From: Anaeromyces robustus
Taxonomy: Eukaryota; Neocallimastigomycota; Neocallimastigomycetes; Neocallimastigales; Neocallimastigaceae
Length of the DNA stretch: 63,592 nt
Direction of reading: 5' to 3'
NCBI GenBank assembly: GCA_002104895.1
Contig: MCFG01000389.1
Location: 1-63,592, forward strand
Shown here in pieces: positions 1 through 9,804 of this stretch. Positions within the stretch are counted from its first letter, which is position 1, and each line of letters begins with the position of its first letter. The notes under the pieces were generated by a model that was not told the DNA's origin, did not search any database, and was given only the letters and a program-made list of their open reading frames with translations. The position numbers and the translations under genes are program-made.

Positions 1-727
1 TTACTGTGGAAGTAGCTTTAGCTTCCACCCATTTAGTAAAGTAATCAACAATAACTATGATGTATTGATTACCTTTTTTAGTCATTGGTAGTAGCTCGAT
101 AATATCTAATCCTAAATGCGTAAATGGAGCTTCTACCTGAGTGGCATTCTTCTCTGTTGGCTCAGGTATTTCTTGTCGTTTTTTCATCTGGCAGGTAGTA
201 CAAGAAGAGATGACCTTTTTTATATCCATGGTCATTCCTTTCCAATAACATGTCTTCTTCAGTCTAGAATAGGTCTTTTCAAAACCTTCATGACCTATTT
301 GATGGACCTTCCATATCAGCTTTACCTTTTCTTCTTCTTTATCGATGATTCTTCTGTAATTATCCTTGTCTTTAAAATACCTTATTCCTTCTATCTCAAC
401 TATTTTGTCATTTAGAAATTTTTCCATGATTTCAGTTAAGGTATTTTGTTCTTCGGTAGCTTCTAAATTTTCGTTGGAGTTATTACTTGCATTATCTTGA
501 TTTCCTGAATTTCTTTGGACTTCCTTGAAGATTGCATTCACATGGAATTTCTTCGTTTTATTCAGCTTCTCTGAAGTTTCTTCTATAAGCTTATCTATTA
601 TTAATATAATCTTCTTATAATTGTTTTCATCTACTTTTTTCATGTCACATAAATTTGGATTTTTATGTGTAGGATCCATAAAATCATTTCCTGGATTATA
701 TTGTAATATATAGGAGTTATATTTGTT
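1..727 (-). pseudogene. Element A integrase, N-terminal and first catalytic part (partial)
   Basis: One minus-strand frame stays open from about 727 to base 1. It contains the zinc-binding HHCC region: VHQIGH near 317-300, then CTTCQM near 213-196. The core domain starts with HLGLDIIELLPM, which carries the first Asp of the D,D-35-E triad, and ends with DYFTKWVEAKA where the window stops. Integrase inserts the cDNA into the chromosome. The second Asp and the Glu are outside the window. Upstream this frame disagrees with the RNase H tail by a frameshift near 690-730, where the phrase ILQY appears twice around an AT-rich insertion. The frame begins at the spacer rather than at its own start codon, as expected inside a polyprotein. 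Confidence 0.85.
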
Positions 728-2614
728 AATTTATTTTGAGTATATTGTAATATATCGCGTCTAAATAATTTCAATTTATTTAATAACTTATTCAATTTAT
801 TTTCATTAATTTCACATATATTAATAATTTTGTATATATTTTCAGTATACTCTAATATATTATTAAATATATTATTTAATTTATTTTCATATATATTATC
901 ATTGGTATTCTTTGAATTAAAATTTTTATATTGACTGTCTCCAAATTTTTCTGGTTCACTGCCCAACTTAAATTTTTCAAAATTTTCTATATACCCATTG
1001 ATTTCCCTCAAATTTTTCAAATTGAAAATTTTTTATCATTAGGTAAATTTTTTGAATTTTTAAATTTATTAAAATCTAAAATTTTATTTTCTCCAAATAA
1101 ATTCAAAGCAGTAGATTCCAATTTTTCACCAGAATTTTCTTGTGTTAGTCCTTCCTTTTTATTATAATCTTTGTCCTTAATATTAGTTTCTTTATTTTTA
1201 TTTTGTCCATTTACTTGTTCCTTTATTTTCAATTTCTTTTCCTTTATTCTTGACAAGGCATCAGCTAAGGAGTTTTTCTTGCCTTGTTCATATTCAATTT
1301 TAACACGAAGCATACTGATGATAATACACCATCTAATATGTCTCATGTTCAGAGGTTCTTTATTATTAAATAAACCAATTAATGGTTTATGTCTGTAAAG
1401 AGGATCGTCTCATATCTATTTCCAGATATGTACGATTTAAACTTGTTAATTGCGAAATATAGAGCAGTACCTTCTAAATCCGTAATGCTGTAATTTCTTT
1501 CAGCCTTTTGTGAGAGATTTACTCACGTAATGAATTGGGTGTTCTAAGTTATCTTCTTTCTTCTGTAATAGAACACCACCTAGTCCATCTCTAGAAGCGT
1601 CTGTTCTAATTAAAAATTGTTTTGAGTAATCAGGATAAGCTAAGATTGGTGCTTCTATTAACGACTTCTTTAATTCATTAAAACTTCTTTGTTGTTCTTC
1701 TGTCCATATGAAAGGAGCATTTTTTCTTAAGAGTTTATTCAAAGGAGCGGCTAATTTCGAAAAATTATTAATGAACTTGCTATAATAACCAACTGTACCT
1801 AAAAAGGATTTTATTTCAGTAGTATTAGTTGGTTTAGTCCATTCTTCTACGGTTTTAGTTTTGGAGGCCATTGTTTTTAAACCTTTGCTTGTCACTACAT
1901 GACCAAGCACTTCTACCTCCTCCTTAAAAAAACAACATTTCTCAATGTTGATTTTCAATTTATGCTTACGAAAGATATTTAAAACTTTTTAAATGTTCAA
2001 TGTGTTCTTCAATACTTTTAGAAAAAATTAAAATATCATCGATAAAAACAAAAACACATGAACCAAGAAGATCAAAGATAATACGATTCATTTCTCTTTG
2101 AAAAGTTGCAGGAGCACCAGTAAGACCGAAAAGCATTACTTTATATACAAAGTTACCAAACTTTGTAGTAAAGCAAGTAAGGTCAATACTGTCTTCTGCC
2201 ATTCTAATTTGGTGGTACCCCGAAAACAGATCTAACGTAGAAAAGATCTTTGAACCACCAAGACTATCGAATATTTCATCGATGTTGGGTAATGAATAAG
2301 TATCAGGAAGAGTTAAGGCATTTAACTTCCTGAAATCCAAACATAAACGCCATTTGCCGTTCTTCTTGGCTACAAGGACAATAGGTGAAGACCAAGAAGA
2401 CTTAGCAGGTACAATTAGTCCTTTCTTTAATAGTTTTCTTAATTCGTTTTTTAATATATTGGACTTAAACTTATTTAAACGATAAAATTTGCTTTTAAAC
2501 GGCTTAGCACCATCAACTAAAGGAATATGGTGCGGTTCTAAATCGAAGGGCGTAAGTTCATCCGTAGACGTCGCTATAACATCAATATTGTTCTCTAAAA
2601 TTTTACATCCAAAG
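728..2614 (-). pseudogene. Element A reverse transcriptase-RNase H, frameshifted
   Basis: The frame opens with LEPHHIPLVDGAKP near 2540 and contains KNGKWRLCLDFRKLNA, the palm and the catalytic box FIDD near 2040 (the YxDD position). The thumb follows, then RNase H: RTDASRDGLGG near 1605, TDLEG near 1475, TD-KPLIGLF near 1390 and ADALSR near 1250. Breaks are visible. The A reading is two bases shorter between HLK and FRKHK (about 1970-2000) than in the plus-strand relative at 57030. One extra G lies at about 1505 (KA/ERNYS). One base is missing at about 1390 inside TDHKP. The gap to the protease also changes frame near 2600. The enzyme would copy RNA to DNA and degrade the RNA strand, but this copy cannot make it. 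A decayed relative lies at 24630-25330. Confidence 0.85.
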
Positions 2615-3512
2615 TTTTAAGAAAGTCTTTAGAATGTATATACTGCCAGGGAGAGACAGATTCTTCAGGCGGGGGTTTCGTATCTAGAATTACTGGTTCT
2701 TCTTCGTCGGCCATATCTTCTATAGTCACAGCGTTAACTATCTTTTTACCAGTACCACAATAATAAAGGAAACAGGAAAGTTGATCAGCATCCTGATCAT
2801 CTATAATTGGAGCAAGGACATCAAACGACAGCTCATCTTTAAATCGACATAGAGTTTTATTTAAAGGATTTATAAAGAAGTAATTATCGGCGGTAGACTT
2901 TAATCCAAGAAGTAAATCGAAATAAGAAATGTCTTTATCAATTACACAGAATTTTGAAGTAAAATTATACTTTCCTATGGACAAATTTAATTCTACTACT
3001 ATGGCTTCAGTAATAGTAGAATCACCCAAAGCTTCATAAATTCTTCCTTTGCAAAATCCCACTTGCGAGATTTCTCCAGGAAGTTTATTAATGAAATTGG
3101 CAGACACTAAATTAAGGTTACTGCCAGAATCAATTAATAGTGTACTTTGTACACCATTGACGGACGCATTTACCAAAGCTAAATCGTCCTCTTTGAAAGA
3201 TAAATTCTTATTCCTCTCTATGATTTCGTCATCTACATTAAATGAATCGCTGAAATCAATAGAGCTGACGACTTTTATCTTTTCTAACCTAAGACTTTTA
3301 GCTAATTCACTTCTAATTTTTGGACAAACATCGAGAACCTGACAAAATGTAATATTACACTTGGTCTTGGAGAGATCTTCAGTAATATCATACCTCTCGA
3401 TGTTGTTAGAAGTGGCCATCTGGGTATGTCTTTCCAATTTTTCATTTTGCTTAATTTGTATATTATTATTTTCTTGTGTCACATTTTTACTATTAAAAAA
3501 TTTTTCTTTATT
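2595..3512 (-). pseudogene. Element A protease and gag-pol linker
   Basis: The minus-strand frame holds a retropepsin-like core, STLLIDSGSNLNLVS, with the catalytic Asp at about 3131, and the distal FDLLLGLK strand near 2920. An acidic, Pro-rich tail (EEEPVILDTKPPPEE) precedes the reverse transcriptase. Retropepsin cleaves the polyprotein. The apparent N-terminus seen when B is left in place is encoded by B's LTR and is artificial. Removing B and one TGGAT joins this frame directly to the downstream end of gag (SENLNP/NKEKFF). The gene ends in a frameshift near 2595-2614, so protease and reverse transcriptase are out of frame. Confidence 0.8.
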
Positions 3513-3517
3513 TGGAT

Positions 3518-3905
3518 TGTCAAGAACTGAAGTGTTCGACAACAATAAAAAAATATACTTTCTTCTTAATGTAAAATAAAAATTTATTATCGAACACAAA
3601 ACTACTTTACAAGTTAGTGTTAAATAATTATTTTTATTTATTAATAATAACTCGAATTTTTATAAAATTTTTTGAGAAAAATTCACTCGTATTTATACTA
3701 AAAATTTTAAAATATTTTTAAAAATTTTTTTAGTGACCAAAATTTAACCAATCAGAATAATTTTGTTTGGTAAAATTTATGGTAAAAATAAAAATAATAA
3801 AAATATGATATTTTGGAATTGAGAGGTTTCGAACTCGAGAGGTTCGAACCATAGTCTTAGTTACTAACCACTAAGACAGGTTACTCATTTTCATGATTCG
3901 TTACA
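3518..3905 (-). repeat. Element B 3' LTR
   Basis: This 388-bp repeat is nearly identical to 9805-10192. On the minus strand it begins TGTAACGAATCATG and ends GTTCTTGACA. Differences from the 5' copy include T/C near 3661, two T/A changes near 3713-3716 and G/A near 3820. It contains the tRNA-like module (3825-3880), a TATA box and the R site GAGTTATTAT (3644-3653) that can pair with the primer site. Confidence 0.95.
3825..3880 (-). promoter_or_regulatory. tRNA-like A-box/B-box module in the B 3' LTR
   Basis: On the minus strand the LTR reads TCTTAGTGGTTAG, a good A-box, followed by GGTTCGAACC 26 nt downstream and a second B-box-like GAGTTCGAAACC 40 nt downstream. The second has the spacing of a real tRNA gene. 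The flanks do not form a complete cloverleaf. I infer a Pol III-type (TFIIIC) binding module rather than a tRNA gene. Confidence 0.65.
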
Positions 3906-4226
3906 TGGTCCTCCTCCAGGATTCGGATACCAGACGAATCTCGAGTTAAACTAAAATTTATAAAATGTAAACTATTCTAAGAGTGAAATTTTCTTTTAAT
4001 TATTACATTTTAAAAAAAATTACATGGATTATTATTTTTTAATTACATTAATAAAATTGACTATATAAGATATAAAATAAAAATTTATTTATTATATTTA
4101 TTAATTTTTTTTTTTTTTTGATATTAATAAAATATATTGATAAAAATAAAATATAAATTTAATATTAATAAAATATCGATAAGAATAAAATATATTGATA
4201 AAAATAAAATAAGTATTATTTTGCTA
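3906..4226 (-). other. Polypurine tract, conserved hairpin and 3' untranslated region of B
   Basis: Immediately before the 3' LTR the minus strand reads CCTGGAGGAGGACCA, a purine-rich plus-strand primer candidate. Just upstream GATTCG and CGAATC can pair around a nine-base loop. The same block precedes the 3' LTRs of C (15255) and D (45889). The rest up to the chromodomain stop is AT-rich, with short repeats of the type ATTGATAAAAATAAAATA, and shows no gene. Confidence 0.7.
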
Positions 4227-4400
4227 TTATTTTTTGTTAAATTTTTTGTTAAAATTTCTTAAAATTTCATCACAGTTTAAATTTTCTTTTGGTTCCCAAG
4301 ATGCTTCAGAAAGAGGATAACCTTTCCACTTAATTAAATATTGTATCTTGCCATAATATTTTCTTCTGTCTAAAATTTCTTCTACCTCATATTCCTTTTT
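4227..4400 (-). CDS. Element B chromodomain, one base out of frame with gag-pol
   Basis: The frame reads EYEVEEILDRRKYYGKIQ, then YLIKWKGYPLSEASWEP and a basic tail. It has the aromatic cage pattern (Y in EYEVE, W in IKWKG, W in ASWEP) of chromoviral integrase chromodomains, which bind methylated histone H3 and steer integration. The main gag-pol frame stops at 4387 just before it. An A-run (GATGAAAAAGGAATAT) carries one base more than the in-frame relative D would need. This is either one disabling insertion, which would make an otherwise intact element lose its targeting domain, or a +1 programmed shift. A mutation is simpler. Confidence 0.8.
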   Translation of the reverse strand, partial: KKEYEVEEILDRRKYYGKIQYLIKWKGYPLSEASWEPKENLNCDEILRNFNKKFNKK

Positions 4401-7400
4401 CATCATTAACAATAATAGGAGGTGGAGCTGGTTTGATTCGGTCGAAACTGTCTTCATAATATGGTTCCAAGCTTGAAACATGTACGATTGGGTGAATTCT
4501 AATGGATTTAGGTAGATCCAATTTGTAAGAAACTTCGGTTACCTTTTCTAAGATTTTGTATGGGCCTAGTTTCCTTGGTTTAAACTTTTTATTTCCCTTA
4601 TGTATTATTAAAGAACTATCAAGCCAAACTTTATCACCCTTTTTGAACTTGGGTGGCTTACTTCTGTACTTGTCGGCTTGTTTCTTCTGAATTTCAATAG
4701 CAGTTTTCAAATTTTCTTTTAACTTCTTCATTAAGTCTTGAAAGTCTTTAGTGAATTCAACAGCGCGTGGTACATTAGTTTGTTCAGGGATTAAAGGTGA
4801 GTGTTTCGGGTGAAAACCATAGTTTAGAAAGAAAGGGGAAAAACCAGTAGACTCTTGAACAGCATTGTTATAGCTAAATTCTGCTAGACTTAAGTATTGT
4901 TTCCAATCAGAACCTTTATAATTGGAAAAACATCTTAAGTATTGTTCTACAACGGAGTTCACTCTCTCCGTCTGGCCATTGGACTGATGGTGGTAAGGAG
5001 ACGAAAATTTAAGTTCGATGTTCAGGGACTGGCAAACGGCTTTCCAAAATTTAGATGTGAACTGAGCACCTCTGTCGGAGATAATTTCATTAGGCAAACC
5101 GTGGAGTTTAAAGATGTAATCAATAAAAGCAGAGGCAGTTTCGACAGCAGAAGGTAAGCTATGGAAAGGTACAAGATGGAACATCTTGGTTAGTCTATCA
5201 ACAATAACTAAAATACAGGAGAAACCATCAGAGTCAGGGAGATCAGTAATAAAATCCATGGAAATGGAAGACCAAGGACGTTCACTAATATTAAGAGGGT
5301 TAAGAAAGCCATAAGGTTTGTGACGGGGAGATTTTGAGCGACAGCAAATATCGCAAGACCTAATATAATTTTTACAATCAGAGGAAAGAGATGGCCACCA
5401 AAAGTCGCGGACGATGAGAGAGGTAGTCTTTCTAATGCCATAATGGCCTGCAGTGGGTGAATCATGGCAGATTTTCAAGATATGATTGCGACAGTTTGGA
5501 GGAACATAAATAGGGTTATCAAATAGAAGAAAACCATTACTTAAAGAAAATTTGTCAATTTGGTGATGAGGAATTGGAGGCTTTTTATTTTCGAGGTAGG
5601 TACAAACATCATGGTAAAAGGAATCAGATTTGTAGCCTGAAAGAATATCATCATTAAGAGAAGAAGCTGAGCAAATAAGGGCACAGAAATTTTCTGGATG
5701 TAGAACAGTGAAAGGAATATCTGAAGAATCGGTAGAGTTAGCATAATCAGGGCGGCGTGAGAGAGCATCGGGTTTACCATTGGAAGAACCAGAACGATAT
5801 AAAATTTTAAAATTAAACTCAGAGAGAAACAAGGACCAACGAACGAGTCTTTGAGTCATCTTTTCGGGTTTTTTCTGGAAAAGAAGATTTCGATGATCAG
5901 AATAAATAGAGAAAGGAATGTCAGAGCCTTTGAGGAGATGACGCCAGTTTTCCAAAGCAGAGACGATAGCCAAAAGTTCCTTATCATAAATGGGGTAGTT
6001 TCGTTCTGGACCAGTAAGAGATCTTGAGAAGAAAGCGACAGGGTGGATAGCATTATCACTGGGTGATTTCTGAGATAATACTGCACCGATAGCAAAATTA
6101 CTAGAATCGGTTTCGACAATAAAAGGAAGTTCTCGGTTAGGATAAGAAAGTACAGGAGAAGAAGTAAATTTCAATTTTAAGGAATCAAATGCAGACTGAG
6201 CTTCAGGAGACCAAGAAAATTTTGTATTTTTTCTAAGGAGAAGGTGAAGCGGATGAGCTAATTTGGCAAAGCCTGGAATGAAGCGTCTATAGTAGTTAGC
6301 GAGACCGAGAAACGATTGAACTTCTTTGACACAAGTGGGGGTAGGCCAATTTAAAATAGAATCAACCTTTTTTGGATCCATGAAAATACCTTCGGCTGAT
6401 ATGCGGTGACCAAGGAAATCGATATATGGAACGAAAAATTCGCACTTTTCTAGTTTGGCGAATAGTCCAGCTTTTCTGAGGCGAATAAGAATTTCCTTAA
6501 CATGTTTAACATGAGAATTATAATCTTTAGAGAAGATTATAATGTCGTCGATGTAGGCATAGGCGAACTTTCCAATAACATCTTCGAGTACATCGTTAAT
6601 AAAATGTTGAAAAACGGCAGGAGCGTTTTTCAATCCAAAAGGCATGACGGTGTATTCAAAATGTCCAAAGGAACAGGTAAAGGCAGTCTTATATTCATCT
6701 CCCTCTTTTATGCGAATCAAGTTGTACGCTGAGCGGAGATCCAGTTTTGAGAAGATTTTAGCTTTACCCAAATGCTCCAGCATATCTTGAATTAATGGGA
6801 GAGGGTAAGAATCTCTAATAGTAATTTCATTTAGTGGACGATAATCAACCACTAATCTAAGTTCACCATTCTTTTTCAAGACAAAAAATATAGAAGCTCC
6901 AGCTGGGGATTTAGATTTACGAATAAACCCTTTCTTGAGATTTTCTTTTATATATTTTTCAAGAGCTTTTGTTTCTTTATTAGTTAATGGATAAATGGGT
7001 CCATAATGAAGTTTACCATTAACTATGAGATTTATCTGGCAATCATACGGACGATGAGGAGGGAGCTTGTTGGCGGAAGCTTCACTAAAAACATCTAGAA
7101 ATTCAATTAATTCAGCAGGGAGTTTGAGCTTTAAATCATGATCTGAAATAAAATTAGAAATAGAGTTTGTAATGGAATTAGAGTCAGATTTCAAAGTAGA
7201 ACTGGAAGTAGAAATAGAGTTAGAATTAGAACTAATAAGGGAATAAGACGTAGGACGAGAATTAGGAACAGAGGTAGCATTAGAACTAGAATTAAAAGTA
7301 GAAGTGGAATTAGAATAGGCAGAATTTTGATTTAGAACTGAATTGTAATTTGGATTAGTTGAAGGACCAAGAGAGACAGAAAACGAATTAACAACTAGGG

Positions 7401-8808
7401 AGTTATCAGAAACAGAATCCTTTTTTGATTTTCCTTTGGATTCATCGGTAATGACAAGAAAAGAAGTGTAGTTAGGAGAGTTATCAGAGTTTGAATTATT
7501 TACGGAATGGTTCCTACTGAAATTGTTATTACGAGAATTATTATGAATATTGTTATAACGAGACTTTTTTCGACGAGAATTATTTTCAATGGCAGGGAAA
7601 GCAGAAGACTCTTCAGGAAATTCAGGAACGTTAGTAGGTAACGTAACACAATAGGTAAGGCAATGATTAGAAACAAAGGATAAAGTGTTTGAAGAGAAAT
7701 CGATGTGTGGGTTGTGTTCCCTGAGCCAATCGAGACCTAGTATACAAGGATAAACAGGTAAATCAGTAACATAGAATTGGGTTCGACAAAGGTGGTCCTT
7801 ATAACGGAGATTAAGAGGCGGAGTTATACCAAAAATAGATTGACTACCACCTATACCAATAATTTTAGGTAAATTACCGTCGTCATGATAAGGTAGATTA
7901 TGGTCGTTACAGTAGTCAACATCGATAAGATTAAGCTTAGAACCAGAATCAATGAGAATCTTGGGTGAAAGTTCAAAAGAGAGTTTAAATTCCTTCGTGA
8001 ATCGTTCTGAAGATGACTCATTAGAATTTGACGCCATAGTTGGGATTGACATCATAGACATACTTTCTTTATTTTTATTTTTCTTATTGCAATCCTTTAA
8101 CTTATGGTTGGGTGAGCCGCAGTATAGGCAGAGATTTTCCTTTCTTCTTCTTTCTTTTTCTTCTTTGCTTAAGGGTCCAAATTTTTTCTGGCTAGTTTGA
8201 TTTTGATTTGGAGGCCTATTTGAATTATTTTGTTTTCTACTATAGGAACCATTACTAAAATTCCTATTGCTGTAGAACATATTTCTGGACGATAATCTGG
8301 AGTCAATCCTGGACGCCACAATTTGGAGGGAAGTGAGGTTCCGGGGCCCTGGGAACATTTCAATTATTTTCATTGCAACTTGGTTGTGGAGTCCTGCAAT
8401 GAAAGCGTCCATCTTGGCCTCTTCGTTCCAGTTCGACTCGTCCGAATATTTGTTGAATTCTTGTATATACCCACGAATACCCCCGAGTTTTTGTTGTTTA
8501 ATTGTGCGCAACATCTGGTTTGCTACATATGTTGCGTCACAATTTCCATAATATGCCTTAAGTTTAGCAACAAAGGCCTGATAGTCATGCAAACAGGGGT
8601 CATCATTCTCTATCAGGGAGGCGGCCCAATTCATCGCGTTCCCATATAGCCTAGAGATGAGATAAATAATTTTTGTTTCGTGGTCGTGGTAGCGATCCGG
8701 ATACAGTAAGAAGACCAGTTCAACCTTGGCTAGGAATCCCTTTAAGAATCGACGGTCCCCGGCAAATCCGTCCTTTAGAGTAGCATTATTTAGTATCTCT
8801 TCTTCCAT
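4387..8808 (-). CDS. Element B Gag-Pol polyprotein (1473 aa)
   Basis: This single uninterrupted frame starts MEEEILNNATLKDG. Domains in order: Gag 1-210; zinc knuckle C227-x2-C230-x4-H235-x4-C240; protease with D287-S-G; a Ser/Asn-rich linker 400-560; reverse transcriptase about 575-800 with YIDD at 752-755; RNase H about 890-1015 with D901, E944, D971 and D1014; integrase zinc region H1115, H1122, C1152, C1155; catalytic D1185, D1245 and E1281, the last two separated by exactly 35 residues; and a C-terminal GPY-type module (RKLGPYKIL). Having gag and pol in one frame is as in Tf1/sushi-type chromoviruses. All catalytic residues I can check are present. The stop falls before the chromodomain. 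The start is the first ATG after a poly-T (minus-strand poly-A) tract, and its N-terminus matches the gag starts of C and H. Confidence 0.95.
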   Translation of the reverse strand: MEEEILNNATLKDGFAGDRRFLKGFLAKVELVFLLYPDRYHDHETKIIYLISRLYGNAMNWAASLIENDDPCLHDYQAFVAKLKAYYGNCDATYVANQMLRTIKQQKLGGIRGYIQEFNKYSDESNWNEEAKMDAFIAGLHNQVAMKIIEMFPGPRNLTSLQIVASRIDSRLSSRNMFYSNRNFSNGSYSRKQNNSNRPPNQNQTSQKKFGPLSKEEKERRRKENLCLYCGSPNHKLKDCNKKNKNKESMSMMSIPTMASNSNESSSERFTKEFKLSFELSPKILIDSGSKLNLIDVDYCNDHNLPYHDDGNLPKIIGIGGSQSIFGITPPLNLRYKDHLCRTQFYVTDLPVYPCILGLDWLREHNPHIDFSSNTLSFVSNHCLTYCVTLPTNVPEFPEESSAFPAIENNSRRKKSRYNNIHNNSRNNNFSRNHSVNNSNSDNSPNYTSFLVITDESKGKSKKDSVSDNSLVVNSFSVSLGPSTNPNYNSVLNQNSAYSNSTSTFNSSSNATSVPNSRPTSYSLISSNSNSISTSSSTLKSDSNSITNSISNFISDHDLKLKLPAELIEFLDVFSEASANKLPPHRPYDCQINLIVNGKLHYGPIYPLTNKETKALEKYIKENLKKGFIRKSKSPAGASIFFVLKKNGELRLVVDYRPLNEITIRDSYPLPLIQDMLEHLGKAKIFSKLDLRSAYNLIRIKEGDEYKTAFTCSFGHFEYTVMPFGLKNAPAVFQHFINDVLEDVIGKFAYAYIDDIIIFSKDYNSHVKHVKEILIRLRKAGLFAKLEKCEFFVPYIDFLGHRISAEGIFMDPKKVDSILNWPTPTCVKEVQSFLGLANYYRRFIPGFAKLAHPLHLLLRKNTKFSWSPEAQSAFDSLKLKFTSSPVLSYPNRELPFIVETDSSNFAIGAVLSQKSPSDNAIHPVAFFSRSLTGPERNYPIYDKELLAIVSALENWRHLLKGSDIPFSIYSDHRNLLFQKKPEKMTQRLVRWSLFLSEFNFKILYRSGSSNGKPDALSRRPDYANSTDSSDIPFTVLHPENFCALICSASSLNDDILSGYKSDSFYHDVCTYLENKKPPIPHHQIDKFSLSNGFLLFDNPIYVPPNCRNHILKICHDSPTAGHYGIRKTTSLIVRDFWWPSLSSDCKNYIRSCDICCRSKSPRHKPYGFLNPLNISERPWSSISMDFITDLPDSDGFSCILVIVDRLTKMFHLVPFHSLPSAVETASAFIDYIFKLHGLPNEIISDRGAQFTSKFWKAVCQSLNIELKFSSPYHHQSNGQTERVNSVVEQYLRCFSNYKGSDWKQYLSLAEFSYNNAVQESTGFSPFFLNYGFHPKHSPLIPEQTNVPRAVEFTKDFQDLMKKLKENLKTAIEIQKKQADKYRSKPPKFKKGDKVWLDSSLIIHKGNKKFKPRKLGPYKILEKVTEVSYKLDLPKSIRIHPIVHVSSLEPYYEDSFDRIKPAPPPIIVNDEKGI

Positions 8809-9639
8809 GACTTAGAAAAAAAATTTTTTTTTTTTTTGTAAAAATAGAGAACAAAAATTTGAGTTTTTTCCAAGAATAGCGACTGATAAATTTGAATTTT
8901 TTCAAGAATAGTGAGTTTTTTCAAGAATAGTGAGTTTTTTCAAAAATAGTGGTTGATAAGAAATTAAAATAAAGTTAAATAAAATAGATTAAAATAAAAT
9001 CAAACTATATATAAAAATCGGAACAATTAAAAAAAATATTTTTTTCAAATATAATTATATAATTTAATAAAAAAATTTTAAGACAAATATTATAAGCCTG
9101 ATTATATAGTGTTGGGTCATCAAATATATAATCAGTTATATTATAAACCGCGTTATAATAAAATTACAACGGGCCCTATACTAGCTCTCAAGGTTCTGTT
9201 TAGCCGAGAGTTAATATTAATTAAAAAAATTAATAAAAGAAGGTAACGGTGAAAAAATTTTATAACAACTAACTTATTGTTAGCTAAAAAATAGTTTCAG
9301 GTTATCCTTCCCAAGTATCAGCTTCGACAGAATTGGATTGAGTATTATGGTATCAAAACCCAACTTCTGTACACGCTAGCAAGGGAGGCGAATTTATAAT
9401 ATTATTTATAATATTTATATAATAAAACTTATTATTAAATAAATATTTTATAGTTGAAAAAAATTTTTTAAAAAAATAAATATGGTTTTTTAGAAAAATA
9501 TTTTATTTTTTTTTTTTTTTTTTTTTTTTTTTGAAGGAGAAAAAAATAAAAATTTGTTTTATTAGAAAAAGAAAGAGAAAAAATTAAAATCTGATAATAA
9601 ATTTTATAATTATTTATATATTATTAATATTTATTCAAG

Positions 9640-9725
9640 CGCCATAGAGCGTCCCTTGTATTAGTATACGGTCTTTCTATTAATTTAGTGACCTTTTCCT
9701 TTAATACAAGTTTCACTGACTTACT
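9640..9725 (-). ncRNA. Conserved stem structure in the B leader RNA
   Basis: On the minus strand CTTGTATTA (9710-9702) pairs with TAATACAAG (9663-9655), enclosing an inner GGTC/GACC pair (9693-9690 with 9673-9670). In element H the equivalent strands are AAATTTATATTA/TAATATAAATTT and GGAC/GTCC, so both stems are kept by compensating changes. Sequence between and beside them (TTAAAGGAAAAGG, CCGTATACTAAT) is conserved. A packaging, translation or priming role is possible but unknown. Confidence 0.6.
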
Positions 9726-9794
9726 TGTATATATATTAAAAAATATAAAAATAAATGTAATTTAACACTAAGGTATAAAGTTATATTTTATTAG

Positions 9795-9804
9795 GAGTTA
9801 TTAT
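9795..9804 (-). promoter_or_regulatory. Element B primer binding site, self-priming type
   Basis: The first ten bases after the 5' LTR on the minus strand are ATAATAACTC. This does not start TGG, so it does not match a tRNA 3' end. It is the exact complement of GAGTTATTAT (9940-9931), 44 nt downstream of the TATA box start, where a transcript would begin. Tf1-type elements prime reverse transcription by folding their own 5' end onto such a site. Element H shows the same pairing with changed bases. Confidence 0.65.

Larger units (their letters stand above)
8809..9804 (-). other. Element B 5' leader
   Basis: About 1 kb of transcribed leader lies between the primer site and gag. Next to gag there is a homopolymer and three short copies of a TTTTTTCAAGAATAGTGA-type unit (8863-8955). 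GC-richer structured segments follow at 9080-9400 and 9640-9730. Parts align with the leader of H (for example TTAGTTGTTA and CTTTTATTAATTTTT), showing selection or recent ancestry. There is no coding frame. Confidence 0.7.

Noticed and set aside
116-415. Plus-strand 99-codon frame
   Set aside because: It is the antisense shadow of the element A integrase.
3906-3925. TGGTCCTCCTCCAGGATT beside the left LTR of B read as a tRNA primer site on the plus strand
   Set aside because: The element is on the minus strand, so this place is the 3' end; the purine-rich complement fits a plus-strand primer instead.
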